Source: an uncultured Bacilli bacterium (GTDB lineage: Bacteria > Bacillota_I > Bacilli_A > RF39 > UBA660). Taken from it: a stretch of 11,548 nucleotides of DNA. Below are positions 1 to 5,626 of the stretch, piece by piece. The DNA lies in NCBI GenBank assembly GCA_947632275.1, contig CANROR010000032.1, positions 1 through 11,548 of the forward strand. Direction: 5' to 3'. Position 1 is the stretch's first letter. Each line of letters opens with the position of its first letter. The position numbers were made by a program, and so were the translations under genes. Under the pieces are notes generated by a model, which saw only the letters and a list, made by a program, of their open reading frames with translations, did no database searches and was not told where the DNA came from.

Positions 1-30
1 TTCAACAAACACAAAGCCTTTTTTATTCAC
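1..30 (-). CDS. Start of a prepilin-like protein (partial, runs off the left edge)
   Basis: Only the first ten codons are in the window. They begin with GTG and read MNKKGFVFVE. This is the classic type IV prepilin/pseudopilin N-terminus: basic residues, then G|F with a Glu at +5 after the expected prepilin-peptidase cleavage site. An AGGA ribosome site lies at 40-43, nine bases before the GTG, and a good sigma-A promoter lies at 59-87. The same NKKGF start occurs in the complete prepilin-like gene at 8469-8888, which supports the reading. The hydrophobic helix that should follow is outside the window. A longer upstream start is unlikely because the ATG inside the ribosome site (frame M-I-E-S-E) stops at once. 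Confidence 0.6.
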   Translation of the reverse strand, partial: MNKKGFVFVE

Positions 31-58
31 TTTCTATCATCCTACTTTATTTATCTTT

Positions 59-87
59 ATTATAATTCATTATTTTTCAAGTTACAA
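59..87 (-). promoter_or_regulatory. Sigma-A promoter for the left-edge prepilin-like gene
   Basis: On the minus strand there is TTGTAA (82-87), a 17-bp spacer, and a perfect TATAAT (59-64). It sits just after the hup terminator and before the GTG-started frame at 30, so that gene appears to start a new transcription unit. Confidence 0.6.
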
Positions 88-101
88 GTTTTTATGCCAT
101 C

Positions 102-127
102 AAAAAAAGCCGACATGCGGCTTTTTT
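102..127 (-). terminator. Rho-independent terminator of hup
   Basis: GCCG (109-112) pairs with CGGC (118-121) around a 5-nt loop, extended by A/T pairs on both sides. Read on the minus strand it ends in a run of seven U. The A tract on the other side would let it act weakly in the opposite direction too. It lies five bases beyond the hup stop codon. Confidence 0.8.
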
Positions 128-131
128 AAAA

Positions 132-404
132 TTAATTTAAAGCGTCTTTTAATTTGCTTCCAGCTTTGAATGATGCAACAGTCTTTGCAGGAATTTTTAA
201 AGGAGCTTTTGTTAAAGGGTTGATGCCTTCTCTTGCAGCTCTTTTTTTAGCGCTGAAAGTTCCGAAACCAACTAATGAAACTTTTCCACTTTTCTTTAAA
301 CCAGTCATAATACCGTTTAAAGTAGCGTCTAAAGCCCGGCCAGCATCAGCTTTTGTTAAACCAGCTTCTTTAGCAATCATTTCAACTAATTCAGTTTTAG
401 TCAT
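132..404 (-). CDS. hup: HU family DNA-binding protein
   Basis: This is the nucleoid protein HU, a small homodimer that bends and compacts DNA with little sequence preference. Its 90 aa are the usual HU length. The family signature is intact: GFGTF at residues 46-50, followed by a basic arm with R58, G60 and N62-P63, which is the strand pair that enters the minor groove. The N-terminal helices (residues 3-38) form the dimer body. The start is fixed by a GGGAGGT ribosome site (413-419), eight bases upstream. It has its own terminator just downstream and probably its own promoter upstream. In Bacillus, the HU gene hbs also lies next to spoIVA, so this position is ancestral, though two extra genes now separate the pair. 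Confidence 0.97.
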   Translation of the reverse strand: MTKTELVEMIAKEAGLTKADAGRALDATLNGIMTGLKKSGKVSLVGFGTFSAKKRAAREGINPLTKAPLKIPAKTVASFKAGSKLKDALN

Positions 405-435
405 TCTCTCTTACCTCCCGTTTGTATTTTTTTGT

Positions 436-450
436 AGGACGTATCGTCCT
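436..450 (-). other. Small perfect inverted repeat in the hup leader
   Basis: AGGACG and CGTCCT form a perfect 6-bp stem around a 3-nt loop, between the putative hup promoter and the ribosome site. There is no U-tract after it, so it is not a terminator. It could be an mRNA-stabilising 5' hairpin or a protein-binding dyad; the sequence does not decide which. Confidence 0.45.
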
Positions 451-459
451 TACATATTA

Positions 460-488
460 AGAGTAGCAAAGTTTTATGGATAAATCAA
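460..488 (-). promoter_or_regulatory. Possible hup promoter
   Basis: TTGATT (483-488) is followed after 17 bp by TACTCT (460-465), with a TG one base upstream (extended -10). The match is modest, and TAATAT a few bases downstream is an alternative -10. No terminator is visible between the upstream envelope gene and hup, so read-through is also possible. Confidence 0.3.
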
Positions 489-528
489 TAAAATTTCGCA
501 TTTTCCTGAAAAAAGTGACAAATTCTTG

Positions 529-583
529 ACTAATTAGTTAAATTAATTTACTTATATTTGACATTTTTGCCTTATTTTCGGCT
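529..583 (-). pseudogene. 3' fragment of the zincin gene (decayed duplicate)
   Basis: Bases 529-583 match 2181-2235 at 54 of 55 positions: 47 identical bases, one mismatch, then seven identical. The second segment is the 3' end of the intact HExxH protein gene plus nine bases beyond its stop. Read in the same frame, the fragment encodes AENKAKMSNISKLI and a stop at 538-540, against AEYKAKMSNISKLI in the intact gene (TAT changed to AAT). It has no start or ribosome site and begins only eight bases after the stop of the envelope gene, so it is a remnant. Together with the spoIVA fragment at 2069-2179 it brackets the envelope gene, which suggests that gene occupies the place of a second zincin copy. 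Confidence 0.85.
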
Positions 584-591
584 TTTTTTAT

Positions 592-1869
592 TTATTTTAA
601 GCGATACGGATTTTGTTTTGAGCCATTTCCACTCGCTAATTTGATAGTTGAAGAAATATAGAAAACCGGACGAATAGCTAATTCGCCAGTTCTTGGATCC
701 GTAGTTCCCATTTTGCCATCAGGATAAACCCGATGAGCTTGGGGATTACCGCCTAAAGAAATGGTCCATTCATCTAATCCCATATACATCCAATTATCAT
801 TTATGGCACTGCGATAATCATTTGGTGCTTGACTAGCATCGTGACCCGCGAAGCCAATTAAACTCCAATATTTACTTTTCGCCGAATAATAAAAATCCGA
901 TATATACATTAACCCAATTTGCGCCTGATATTTTTCAGAAGTTAAAAATTTGGCAATTTCTTCTTGATAAGCTACTTTAGCATTATAAAATGGCACGGAA
1001 TTTTTAAGAGAAACAATCCATAAATGATTTGTTATAAAATTGGTTTTAGATAACTTTTTTTGAAGATAATTAATAAAATTAACATTTAAATTTACTTTAT
1101 TAAAAGTACTATTGGCCCATATCAAATCTTCACCATAAGTAACATATTTTGCAATATTTTTTAAATTAGAAGCATCACCCTTATAGGTTGAAGAAGTTGT
1201 TGAACCATAAACACTTGGGGCAGTCCCAGTTTGCTCTTCAGTAGTATAATCTGCTTTAATTAATTTAGCCTCGTATTGATCTTCTTCATTTTTAAATAAA
1301 CCAATAAAACGATATAAATCATCATCACTAGTACAAGCTCCACTTTCCGTTTTCCCATCTAAACAAACATAATTATAAACAATATCATTACCACCGGTAT
1401 AACGATAACTTAAGTCTTCGGCTTCAAGGTCATAATTTTCTTCCCCTTCATAATCAGCCTTGCCATCATGATAAATTATTGAACTATCTTTTTGATAATT
1501 CTTGATAAAACATTCCGCTAAATTTTCATTTTTACAAATACTTCCTAATTCATCCTTATCAAAATAAGCATAACATTTATCGCTTGTCAAAAGAGATGCT
1601 TGTACTTTTTTCTTTTCTTCATTCCAAGATAAAATACCGCCATTTTCGCAACTACTTTTTTCCGCATTAAATAAATAGCCTTCAATAGGAAAATTATTAT
1701 CTGTTTTTTCAATATATTCTCCGTTTTCGTTTTCTACCATCATACTTATAAAATTAGAATTATCTTTTTTAGTTACCAAAATTTCATTATTCTTTTGGTG
1801 ATAAATTAAAAAGAAACTTATTATACTAATCAATAATATAACTATACTTAAAATTATTTTCTTTATCAT
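592..1869 (-). CDS. Membrane-anchored extracellular protein, function unknown
   Basis: The protein has 425 residues when started at the second ATG (1867-1869). GAGG at 1878-1881 is eight bases from that ATG but only two from the ATG at 1875, so the shorter start is preferred. An N-terminal hydrophobic segment (about residues 3-22, after a Lys pair) looks like an uncleaved anchor or signal; there is no lipobox Cys. The rest is polar, rich in Asn, Tyr, Lys and Ser, and should lie outside the cell. It has several Cys, including a C-E-N-G / D-K-C-Y-A-Y-F pattern near residues 70-100. The C-terminus (I-R-P-V-F-Y-I, then G-S-K-x-N-P-Y) resembles the closing motif of surface proteins common in uncultured gut Bacilli and DUF6273-type domains; that is from memory, not a search. 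It has its own promoter and is flanked by decayed fragments of spoIVA and of the zincin gene, so it looks like an accessory arrival in an otherwise conserved locus. Confidence 0.85.
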   Translation of the reverse strand: MIKKIILSIVILLISIISFFLIYHQKNNEILVTKKDNSNFISMMVENENGEYIEKTDNNFPIEGYLFNAEKSSCENGGILSWNEEKKKVQASLLTSDKCYAYFDKDELGSICKNENLAECFIKNYQKDSSIIYHDGKADYEGEENYDLEAEDLSYRYTGGNDIVYNYVCLDGKTESGACTSDDDLYRFIGLFKNEEDQYEAKLIKADYTTEEQTGTAPSVYGSTTSSTYKGDASNLKNIAKYVTYGEDLIWANSTFNKVNLNVNFINYLQKKLSKTNFITNHLWIVSLKNSVPFYNAKVAYQEEIAKFLTSEKYQAQIGLMYISDFYYSAKSKYWSLIGFAGHDASQAPNDYRSAINDNWMYMGLDEWTISLGGNPQAHRVYPDGKMGTTDPRTGELAIRPVFYISSTIKLASGNGSKQNPYRLK

Positions 1870-1936
1870 GACCATTACCTCTTTTTTATTTTATAACAAC
1901 CTATATTCCAATATTGTCGATTTTTAACTTATTTAA

Positions 1937-1965
1937 ATTATACTCCTATTTTGATGTATGCGCAA
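1937..1965 (-). promoter_or_regulatory. Promoter of the 425-aa envelope gene
   Basis: TTGCGC (1960-1965), a 17-bp spacer and a perfect TATAAT (1937-1942) predict a start near 1930. That gives a leader of about 60 bases before the preferred ATG at 1869. Confidence 0.6.
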
Positions 1966-1996
1966 TTTATTCTAAAATCCTACTTTCATCCCTAAT

Positions 1997-2017
1997 TATA
2001 TATATATATATATATAT
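1997..2017. repeat. TA dinucleotide run, 21 bp
   Basis: An uninterrupted alternating TA tract of about 10.5 units lies in the 200-bp gap between the spoIVA fragment terminator and the envelope-gene promoter. It is about 30 bp upstream of the -35 box. It is self-complementary and prone to slippage, and the rest of the gap shows no coding frame with a ribosome site. Confidence 0.9.
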
Positions 2018-2054
2018 GCAAGCCAAATTTTATTTTTTGACAAATATTTGAGGC

Positions 2055-2082
2055 AAAAAAAATGATTGTTAGAAAACAATCA
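2055..2082 (-). terminator. Duplicate spoIVA-type terminator
   Basis: A 7-bp stem TGATTGT/ACAATCA with a 6-nt loop is followed on the minus strand by eight U. It is the paralogous copy of the spoIVA terminator at 3063-3088. The outermost pair is T-A here and C-G there, so pairing is kept despite change at both positions. It now lies downstream of the zincin gene and probably terminates it. Confidence 0.8.
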
Positions 2083-2179
2083 CTACTAAATTGTTGATAA
2101 TCTTTGTTACTGTATCTTTAAGTTTGGATCATGTTATAACAGGCATCATCCTTAATTTTGTTTGTCTTCCTTCTTGAAC
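2069..2179 (-). pseudogene. Decayed 3' fragment of spoIVA
   Basis: Bases 2093-2179 align without gaps to 3111-3197 at the end of intact spoIVA (77 of 87 identical). They are followed by a 12-nt deletion and then the same IVF-stop and hairpin. The frame corresponds to the last 40 residues of SpoIVA, starting V-Q-E-G. CGA (Arg469) has become an in-frame TGA, and four codons are lost near N-K-G-S-N-T. With no start site and an internal stop it cannot make protein. At its upstream edge it joins directly to the sequence just past the zincin stop. The junction falls at or near TTCTTGA, which is also found in spoIVA and in the flank beyond the second zincin fragment (523-529), as expected for a tandem duplication by microhomology. 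Confidence 0.9.
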
Positions 2180-2180
2180 A

Positions 2181-2235
2181 ACTAATTAGTTAAATTAATT
2201 TACTTATATTTGACATTTTTGCCTTATATTCGGCT
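2181..2235. repeat. Direct repeat, partner of 529-583
   Basis: These 55 bp cover the last codons of the zincin gene, its stop and the following palindromic ACTAATTAGT. They recur 1,652 bp to the left with one mismatch. This is one arm of the decayed tandem duplication described for the two pseudogene fragments. Confidence 0.9.
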
Positions 2236-3026
2236 ATTAAACTATAAACTTTAGAATAATCAATTTTTTTATAATTTATCGTTTTTTGAATAATCCCCTT
2301 TATACCATCATAAGAATTTATTTTCACATAATATTTATTTTGAACTTCTAATTCCATTAAATTGCGAATATTAATATAAAGATCTAACGCATTTTCGCCT
2401 ACATAATTGGCTAAATAAGTTTCTATTTCTTTTTCATTGTTCATAAAAGCTATATTATTTATTACTTCCTCACCCCAGATTTTTTGAAGTTCATAGGCTA
2501 TATGCACTTCATTAGGATAAGCGCAACCATTCGTACGAAAATTATATTTAGCCGCTAACTTCCGAGTTAATAATTCATTTATACCTTCTTTTAAGGCGGT
2601 AGATCCCCCACTACCACAGAAATGAAGAACTTCATGTAATAATAAATCTTCATAATATTCTGGCGCATTAGTCCCCGAAATAAATACATGCCATAAATAA
2701 GTCGTAAAAGTATTTTTATTAGTTATGATATTATGTTCATTATAAGTTTGATGTTTTTTATTAATACCAAAGCCGGGAACTTTACTCATTTTTTGCAAAA
2801 TCCGCTCAGCACATAAAGGCATACTTATTAAAACATTATTAGCCATCCCATTAACCGATCCCGTTTCATATATTTGAATAATTTTACCATAATCTTTTAT
2901 ATTTTTTAAATAATCGTATCTTAAACCAGGAATATTATCTTGATATTCTTTAATTATGGTTTTTATATATAATTCCACCAAAGTTGTTAATCGCGTATGC
3001 ACTTTTTCTATATCCATCTTTTCCAT
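2190..3026 (-). CDS. Predicted HExxH zinc metalloprotease (zincin-like), cytoplasmic
   Basis: This 278-aa protein has no signal peptide or membrane helix. Residues 131-135 are HEVLH, preceded by L-L-L, which is the HExxH zinc-binding and catalytic motif. Eleven residues later E147-G148 and E151 form an E-G-x-x-E helix, the usual place for the third zinc ligand in gluzincins such as the peptidase-MA-like families. A zincin fold is therefore well supported, but the exact family and substrate are not. No classical ribosome site precedes ATG 3026 or the in-frame ATG at 3017. A well-placed promoter at 3033-3061 predicts a transcript that begins at or next to the first ATG. It starts 48 bp after spoIVA, after spoIVA's terminator. 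That position suggests, but does not prove, a sporulation or stress link. Its 3' end is duplicated at 529-583. Confidence 0.8.
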   Translation of the reverse strand: MEKMDIEKVHTRLTTLVELYIKTIIKEYQDNIPGLRYDYLKNIKDYGKIIQIYETGSVNGMANNVLISMPLCAERILQKMSKVPGFGINKKHQTYNEHNIITNKNTFTTYLWHVFISGTNAPEYYEDLLLHEVLHFCGSGGSTALKEGINELLTRKLAAKYNFRTNGCAYPNEVHIAYELQKIWGEEVINNIAFMNNEKEIETYLANYVGENALDLYINIRNLMELEVQNKYYVKINSYDGIKGIIQKTINYKKIDYSKVYSLIAEYKAKMSNISKLI

Positions 3027-3032
3027 AATTTC

Positions 3033-3061
3033 ATTTTAACATAACTATTAATTTTTCCCAA
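3033..3061 (-). promoter_or_regulatory. Extended -10 promoter of the zincin gene, possibly leaderless
   Basis: TTGGGA (3056-3061), a 17-bp spacer ending in TGT, and TAAAAT (3033-3038) make a good extended -10 promoter in the 48-bp gap after spoIVA. Initiation six to seven bases downstream would fall at about 3026, the A of the first ATG. Confidence 0.45.
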
Positions 3062-3062
3062 G

Positions 3063-3088
3063 AAAAAACGATTGTTAGAAGACAATCG
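3063..3088 (-). terminator. spoIVA terminator overlapping its stop codon
   Basis: A 7-bp stem CGATTGT/ACAATCG with a 6-nt loop is followed on the minus strand by six U and then C. The spoIVA TAA (3075-3077) lies at the loop, so the last two codons and the stop form part of the hairpin. The same hairpin survives next to the spoIVA fragment at 2055-2082. Confidence 0.85.
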
Positions 3089-4553
3089 CTATTAATGTAT
3101 TTGATCCCTTGTTGACAATCTTTGTAACCGTATCTTTAAGTTTGTATCGTGTTGTATCAGGCATCATACTTAATTTTGCTTGTATTCCTTCTTGAACGAT
3201 AACTTCTAAGCTTCGTCCAAAAATCTCGCTTTTCCAGATGCTTGATGCATCATTTTCATAATCCTTCATCAGATGACTAATTAATTCTTTCGATTGTAGT
3301 TCGCTACCAATTATAGGTTCAAATGTTGATTCCACGTCTACTTTTACTAAATGAATACTAGACGCCACCGCTTTTAATTTTACGCCATATCTATTTCCTT
3401 GTTTAACTAGCTCAGGCGTTTCTAGTTTTAATTCATTTATGGTCGGATAAACTATGCCATAACCTGTACTTTTCACCATTTTAAGTGCTGATCTTATATT
3501 ATCAAGTTCTTCTTTTCCTTCTTGATAAGTTGTAAATATTTTCAAGATTCCCGCCTTTGTAGTTGCCGTATCTCCAATAATCATTTTTAACGTATTAGTA
3601 TAAAGTTCATCAGAACTTTCCAAATTGACCGTCACAACACCACTGGCCGCATCTAGTTCACTAATGTAGGCCTTTGAAATATATTCGGAATCACTAAAAT
3701 GTTCTAAAATAAAATCTACATCTTTAAGTTTTTCAATGCTCGTAATACTTTCTTTTATTTTATCCAAATAATGTTGTTTGATTATATGTGCATTAGGGAG
3801 TACGTGTACCCACTCAGGTATATTAACTTTTATATCAAGAACCGGAAATTCATACAAAGCTGTTTTTAAGATTTCCATGATTTCTTTTTCGTTCATTAAT
3901 TCTGCACTTATGGGAATAACTGGTACGTCATAATCATCACTTAATCTTTGTGCTAAATTAACCGTCTCACTATTCGTCGGATGAATTGTATTTAAAATTA
4001 CAATGAAAGGTTTTCCTATTTCTTTTAATTCAGAAACAACCTTTTCTTCCGCTTCTATGTATGATTCACGTTTGATATCACCAAATGAACCATCCGTCGT
4101 TACTACAATCCCAATTGTTGAATGATCTTTAATAACCTTTTGGGTTCCTATTTCCGCGGCTTCAACAAAAGGAATAGCGTCTTCAAACCAAGGACTTTTA
4201 ACCATCCTAGGATTTCCATCTTCATCTTCAAAGCCATTGGCCTCCGGAATAACATAACCAACGCAATCCACTAATTTTATATTAGTTGAAAATTCGTTTA
4301 TTTTGATTGTCGCGCCATTTGATGGAACAAATTTTGGTTCCGTTGTCATTATTGTTTTGCCTTCGGCACTTTGAGGTATTTCGTCTAGACAATGTTTTTT
4401 TTCATATTCATCGGTGATGTTAGGAACGACTAAATTTTCAATAAATCTTTTGATAAATGTTGATTTACCTGTTCTAACCGCTCCTACTACACCTAAATAA
4501 ATTTCACCATTACCTCTTTGCGCAATTGAAGATATGATTTTTTCTTTTTCCAT
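3075..4553 (-). CDS. spoIVA: Stage IV sporulation protein A, spore-coat ATPase
   Basis: SpoIVA is made in the mother cell, coats the outer forespore membrane and polymerises on ATP hydrolysis to form the basement layer on which the coat assembles; it is also needed for cortex formation. The protein is 492 aa, the same length as I recall for Bacillus SpoIVA. The Walker A is G-A-V-R-T-G-K-S (residues 24-31), followed by T70-T71 in the expected sensor region, D96-C-V-G99 as switch, T-T-D-G-S (152-156) and N-T-I-H-P (188-192). The C-terminus K-L-K-D-T ... L-I-A-I is typical of the family. A GGTGGG ribosome site lies unusually close to the ATG. It follows a 40-codon ORF by 29 bases and is probably cotranscribed with it. 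I could not identify a convincing sigma-E promoter. The last 40 codons have a decayed copy at 2069-2179. Confidence 0.97.
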   Translation of the reverse strand: MEKEKIISSIAQRGNGEIYLGVVGAVRTGKSTFIKRFIENLVVPNITDEYEKKHCLDEIPQSAEGKTIMTTEPKFVPSNGATIKINEFSTNIKLVDCVGYVIPEANGFEDEDGNPRMVKSPWFEDAIPFVEAAEIGTQKVIKDHSTIGIVVTTDGSFGDIKRESYIEAEEKVVSELKEIGKPFIVILNTIHPTNSETVNLAQRLSDDYDVPVIPISAELMNEKEIMEILKTALYEFPVLDIKVNIPEWVHVLPNAHIIKQHYLDKIKESITSIEKLKDVDFILEHFSDSEYISKAYISELDAASGVVTVNLESSDELYTNTLKMIIGDTATTKAGILKIFTTYQEGKEELDNIRSALKMVKSTGYGIVYPTINELKLETPELVKQGNRYGVKLKAVASSIHLVKVDVESTFEPIIGSELQSKELISHLMKDYENDASSIWKSEIFGRSLEVIVQEGIQAKLSMMPDTTRYKLKDTVTKIVNKGSNTLIAIVF

Positions 4554-4582
4554 TAACCCACCATTTCGCTTTCTAATTAATG

Positions 4583-4705
4583 TTATGAAAGTTCATCGTG
4601 AGTTATGATATTAATTTCATCAAGAGTTAAATATATTATATTTATACACCTTGGTTCATCATTTGAATCGATTCTATTAATGGGATAATCCCCAACATAT
4701 CGCAT
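4583..4705 (-). CDS. Small ORF (40 aa) directly upstream of spoIVA
   Basis: ATG at 4703-4705 opens a 40-codon frame ending in TAA at 4583-4585. It is preceded by GGAGGGA with the core seven bases from the ATG, a better ribosome site than that of spoIVA itself. The peptide begins M-R-Y-V-G-D-Y-P and ends T-H-D-E-L-S. It is acidic, has one Cys and no membrane helix, and the hydrophobic stretch I-N-I-I-Y-L-T-L-D-E could be a strand or amphipathic helix. It is unlike SpoVM (26 aa, basic amphipathic), the known small partner of SpoIVA, and I recognise no family. The gap to spoIVA is 29 bases, so the two are probably on one mRNA. It could be a genuine microprotein or a translated leader that sets spoIVA expression. 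Confidence 0.6.
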   Translation of the reverse strand: MRYVGDYPINRIDSNDEPRCINIIYLTLDEINIITHDELS

Positions 4706-4767
4706 GCTTGTCCCTCCACTTTAGTAGTTTTTTTCTTTTTTTAATTTTTTATTTTAATTTAAATAAA

Positions 4768-5538
4768 TTATTTCGTAGCTGTCATACTAACACCTTGCAT
4801 ATCATCATAATGATTCCAAACGGAATCAATAAAGTTAATTACTTTACCTTGACCAACTGAACTAATACCATAGCTCTTAGATTGGGCAAGTGTTACTTCA
4901 TCAACTGCATGTTCATAGGCTCCATATACAGTTCCAGAGCTACTTGCTAAAATACCATCAACTTCAATATAGCAGTGTAAACTATTTAAACTATCGTTTA
5001 CTATATTCATTGATATTCCAAAACCTTCATCTTCACCTTTAAAGACCATATTTGTACCTAAATAGCTATAATTAACTGCATCACTTGAACCATTACTTTT
5101 AACATAACTTTGTCTACCGACAATTGACTTGCCATTAATAACCATTCCACTTAAACGCATAGCCATAACATCATAAGATCGAACTGCTGGAATATATTTC
5201 CAAGTTAAATCTAAATAAATAGCATAATCTTTAGTGCTACCACTATAAGGAATTACTGAAACTGCTAAAGTTTTATAATTAGTATTCCAAGAGCTTCCTT
5301 GTGGCGCAGCCGTTTCGGGTAAATAATTATCTTGATAAGTCTTTTCTTCCCGTTTAGCTCTACTAAAATCTAATGTCGAAAATTTTTGATATTGTTCTTC
5401 TGTTAAAGAATTAACAAAGTCTTCAGAAAAATATTTTACCATTTCTTCTTTTGTTGCTGCTTTAGTATTATTTATAAAAACAAGTGCCATACATAAAGTA
5501 ATAACAACCATCATCATTACTTTAAAATTTCTTCTCAT
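4768..5538 (-). CDS. Secreted protein of unknown function
   Basis: The start is ATG 5536-5538, preceded by AAAGGAGG (5546-5553) at a seven-base spacing. A longer frame from TTG 5565 overlaps this ribosome site and would begin upstream of the predicted transcript, so it is rejected. The 256-aa product opens M-R-R-N-F-K and then a hydrophobic core (about residues 8-22) ending N-N-T-K-A-A, a good signal peptide with cleavage after A-x-A-like residues. The mature part starts with an acidic helical stretch (E-E-M-V-K-Y-F ... T-E-E-Q-Y-Q-K-F), followed by about 170 residues rich in Ser, Tyr, Gly and Val that look like beta-sheet. There is a single Cys and no cell-wall anchor motif. It has its own promoter and no clear terminator before the 40-codon ORF and spoIVA, so read-through into them is possible. 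I do not recognise the family. Confidence 0.85.
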   Translation of the reverse strand: MRRNFKVMMMVVITLCMALVFINNTKAATKEEMVKYFSEDFVNSLTEEQYQKFSTLDFSRAKREEKTYQDNYLPETAAPQGSSWNTNYKTLAVSVIPYSGSTKDYAIYLDLTWKYIPAVRSYDVMAMRLSGMVINGKSIVGRQSYVKSNGSSDAVNYSYLGTNMVFKGEDEGFGISMNIVNDSLNSLHCYIEVDGILASSSGTVYGAYEHAVDEVTLAQSKSYGISSVGQGKVINFIDSVWNHYDDMQGVSMTATK

Positions 5539-5563
5539 ATTTTTTCCTCCTTTCCTATTTTTC

Positions 5564-5593
5564 AAATTAGCACTAATTGTCGAATTTTGGCAA
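5564..5593 (-). promoter_or_regulatory. Promoter of the secreted-protein gene
   Basis: TTGCCA (5588-5593), an 18-bp spacer ending TGC, and TAATTT (5564-5569) form an extended -10 promoter. The expected start near 5557 leaves about 20 bases of leader holding the AGGAGG site, which fits the ATG at 5538. Confidence 0.5.
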
Positions 5594-5596
5594 GAG

Positions 5597-5626
5597 AAAA
5601 ATCGTAGAATTCAATTCTACGATTTT
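5597..5626 (-). terminator. Strong terminator overlapping the XRE gene stop
   Basis: A perfect 13-bp inverted repeat (5598-5610 with 5614-5626) encloses a 3-nt loop. On the minus strand it is followed by U-rich sequence. The TAG stop of the regulator gene (5617-5619) lies inside the stem. It isolates that gene from the secreted-protein gene downstream. Confidence 0.88.

Noticed and set aside
154..483. Plus-strand open frame of 109 codons opposite hup
   Set aside because: It is the antisense of the clear HU gene, has no ribosome site and no recognisable protein character.
562..583. Short hairpin GCC/GGC after the 425-aa envelope gene as its terminator
   Set aside because: On the minus strand the stem has only three G-C pairs and is followed by A rather than U; it is part of the zincin-end repeat.
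2111..2180. The TGA in the spoIVA fragment as a sign of UGA-Trp recoding
   Set aside because: The aligned codon in intact spoIVA is CGA (Arg), engB ends in a TGA that fits the family length, and Trp is TGG throughout, so it is a nonsense mutation in a dead copy.
4706..4767. Terminator after the secreted-protein gene
   Set aside because: The gap is almost pure A/T with only a 5-bp AATTT/AAATT stem and no U-run on the minus strand.
5539..5565. Longer N-terminus of the secreted protein from TTG 5565
   Set aside because: It would overlap the AAAGGAGG ribosome site and lies upstream of the predicted transcript start; ATG 5538 gives a proper signal peptide.
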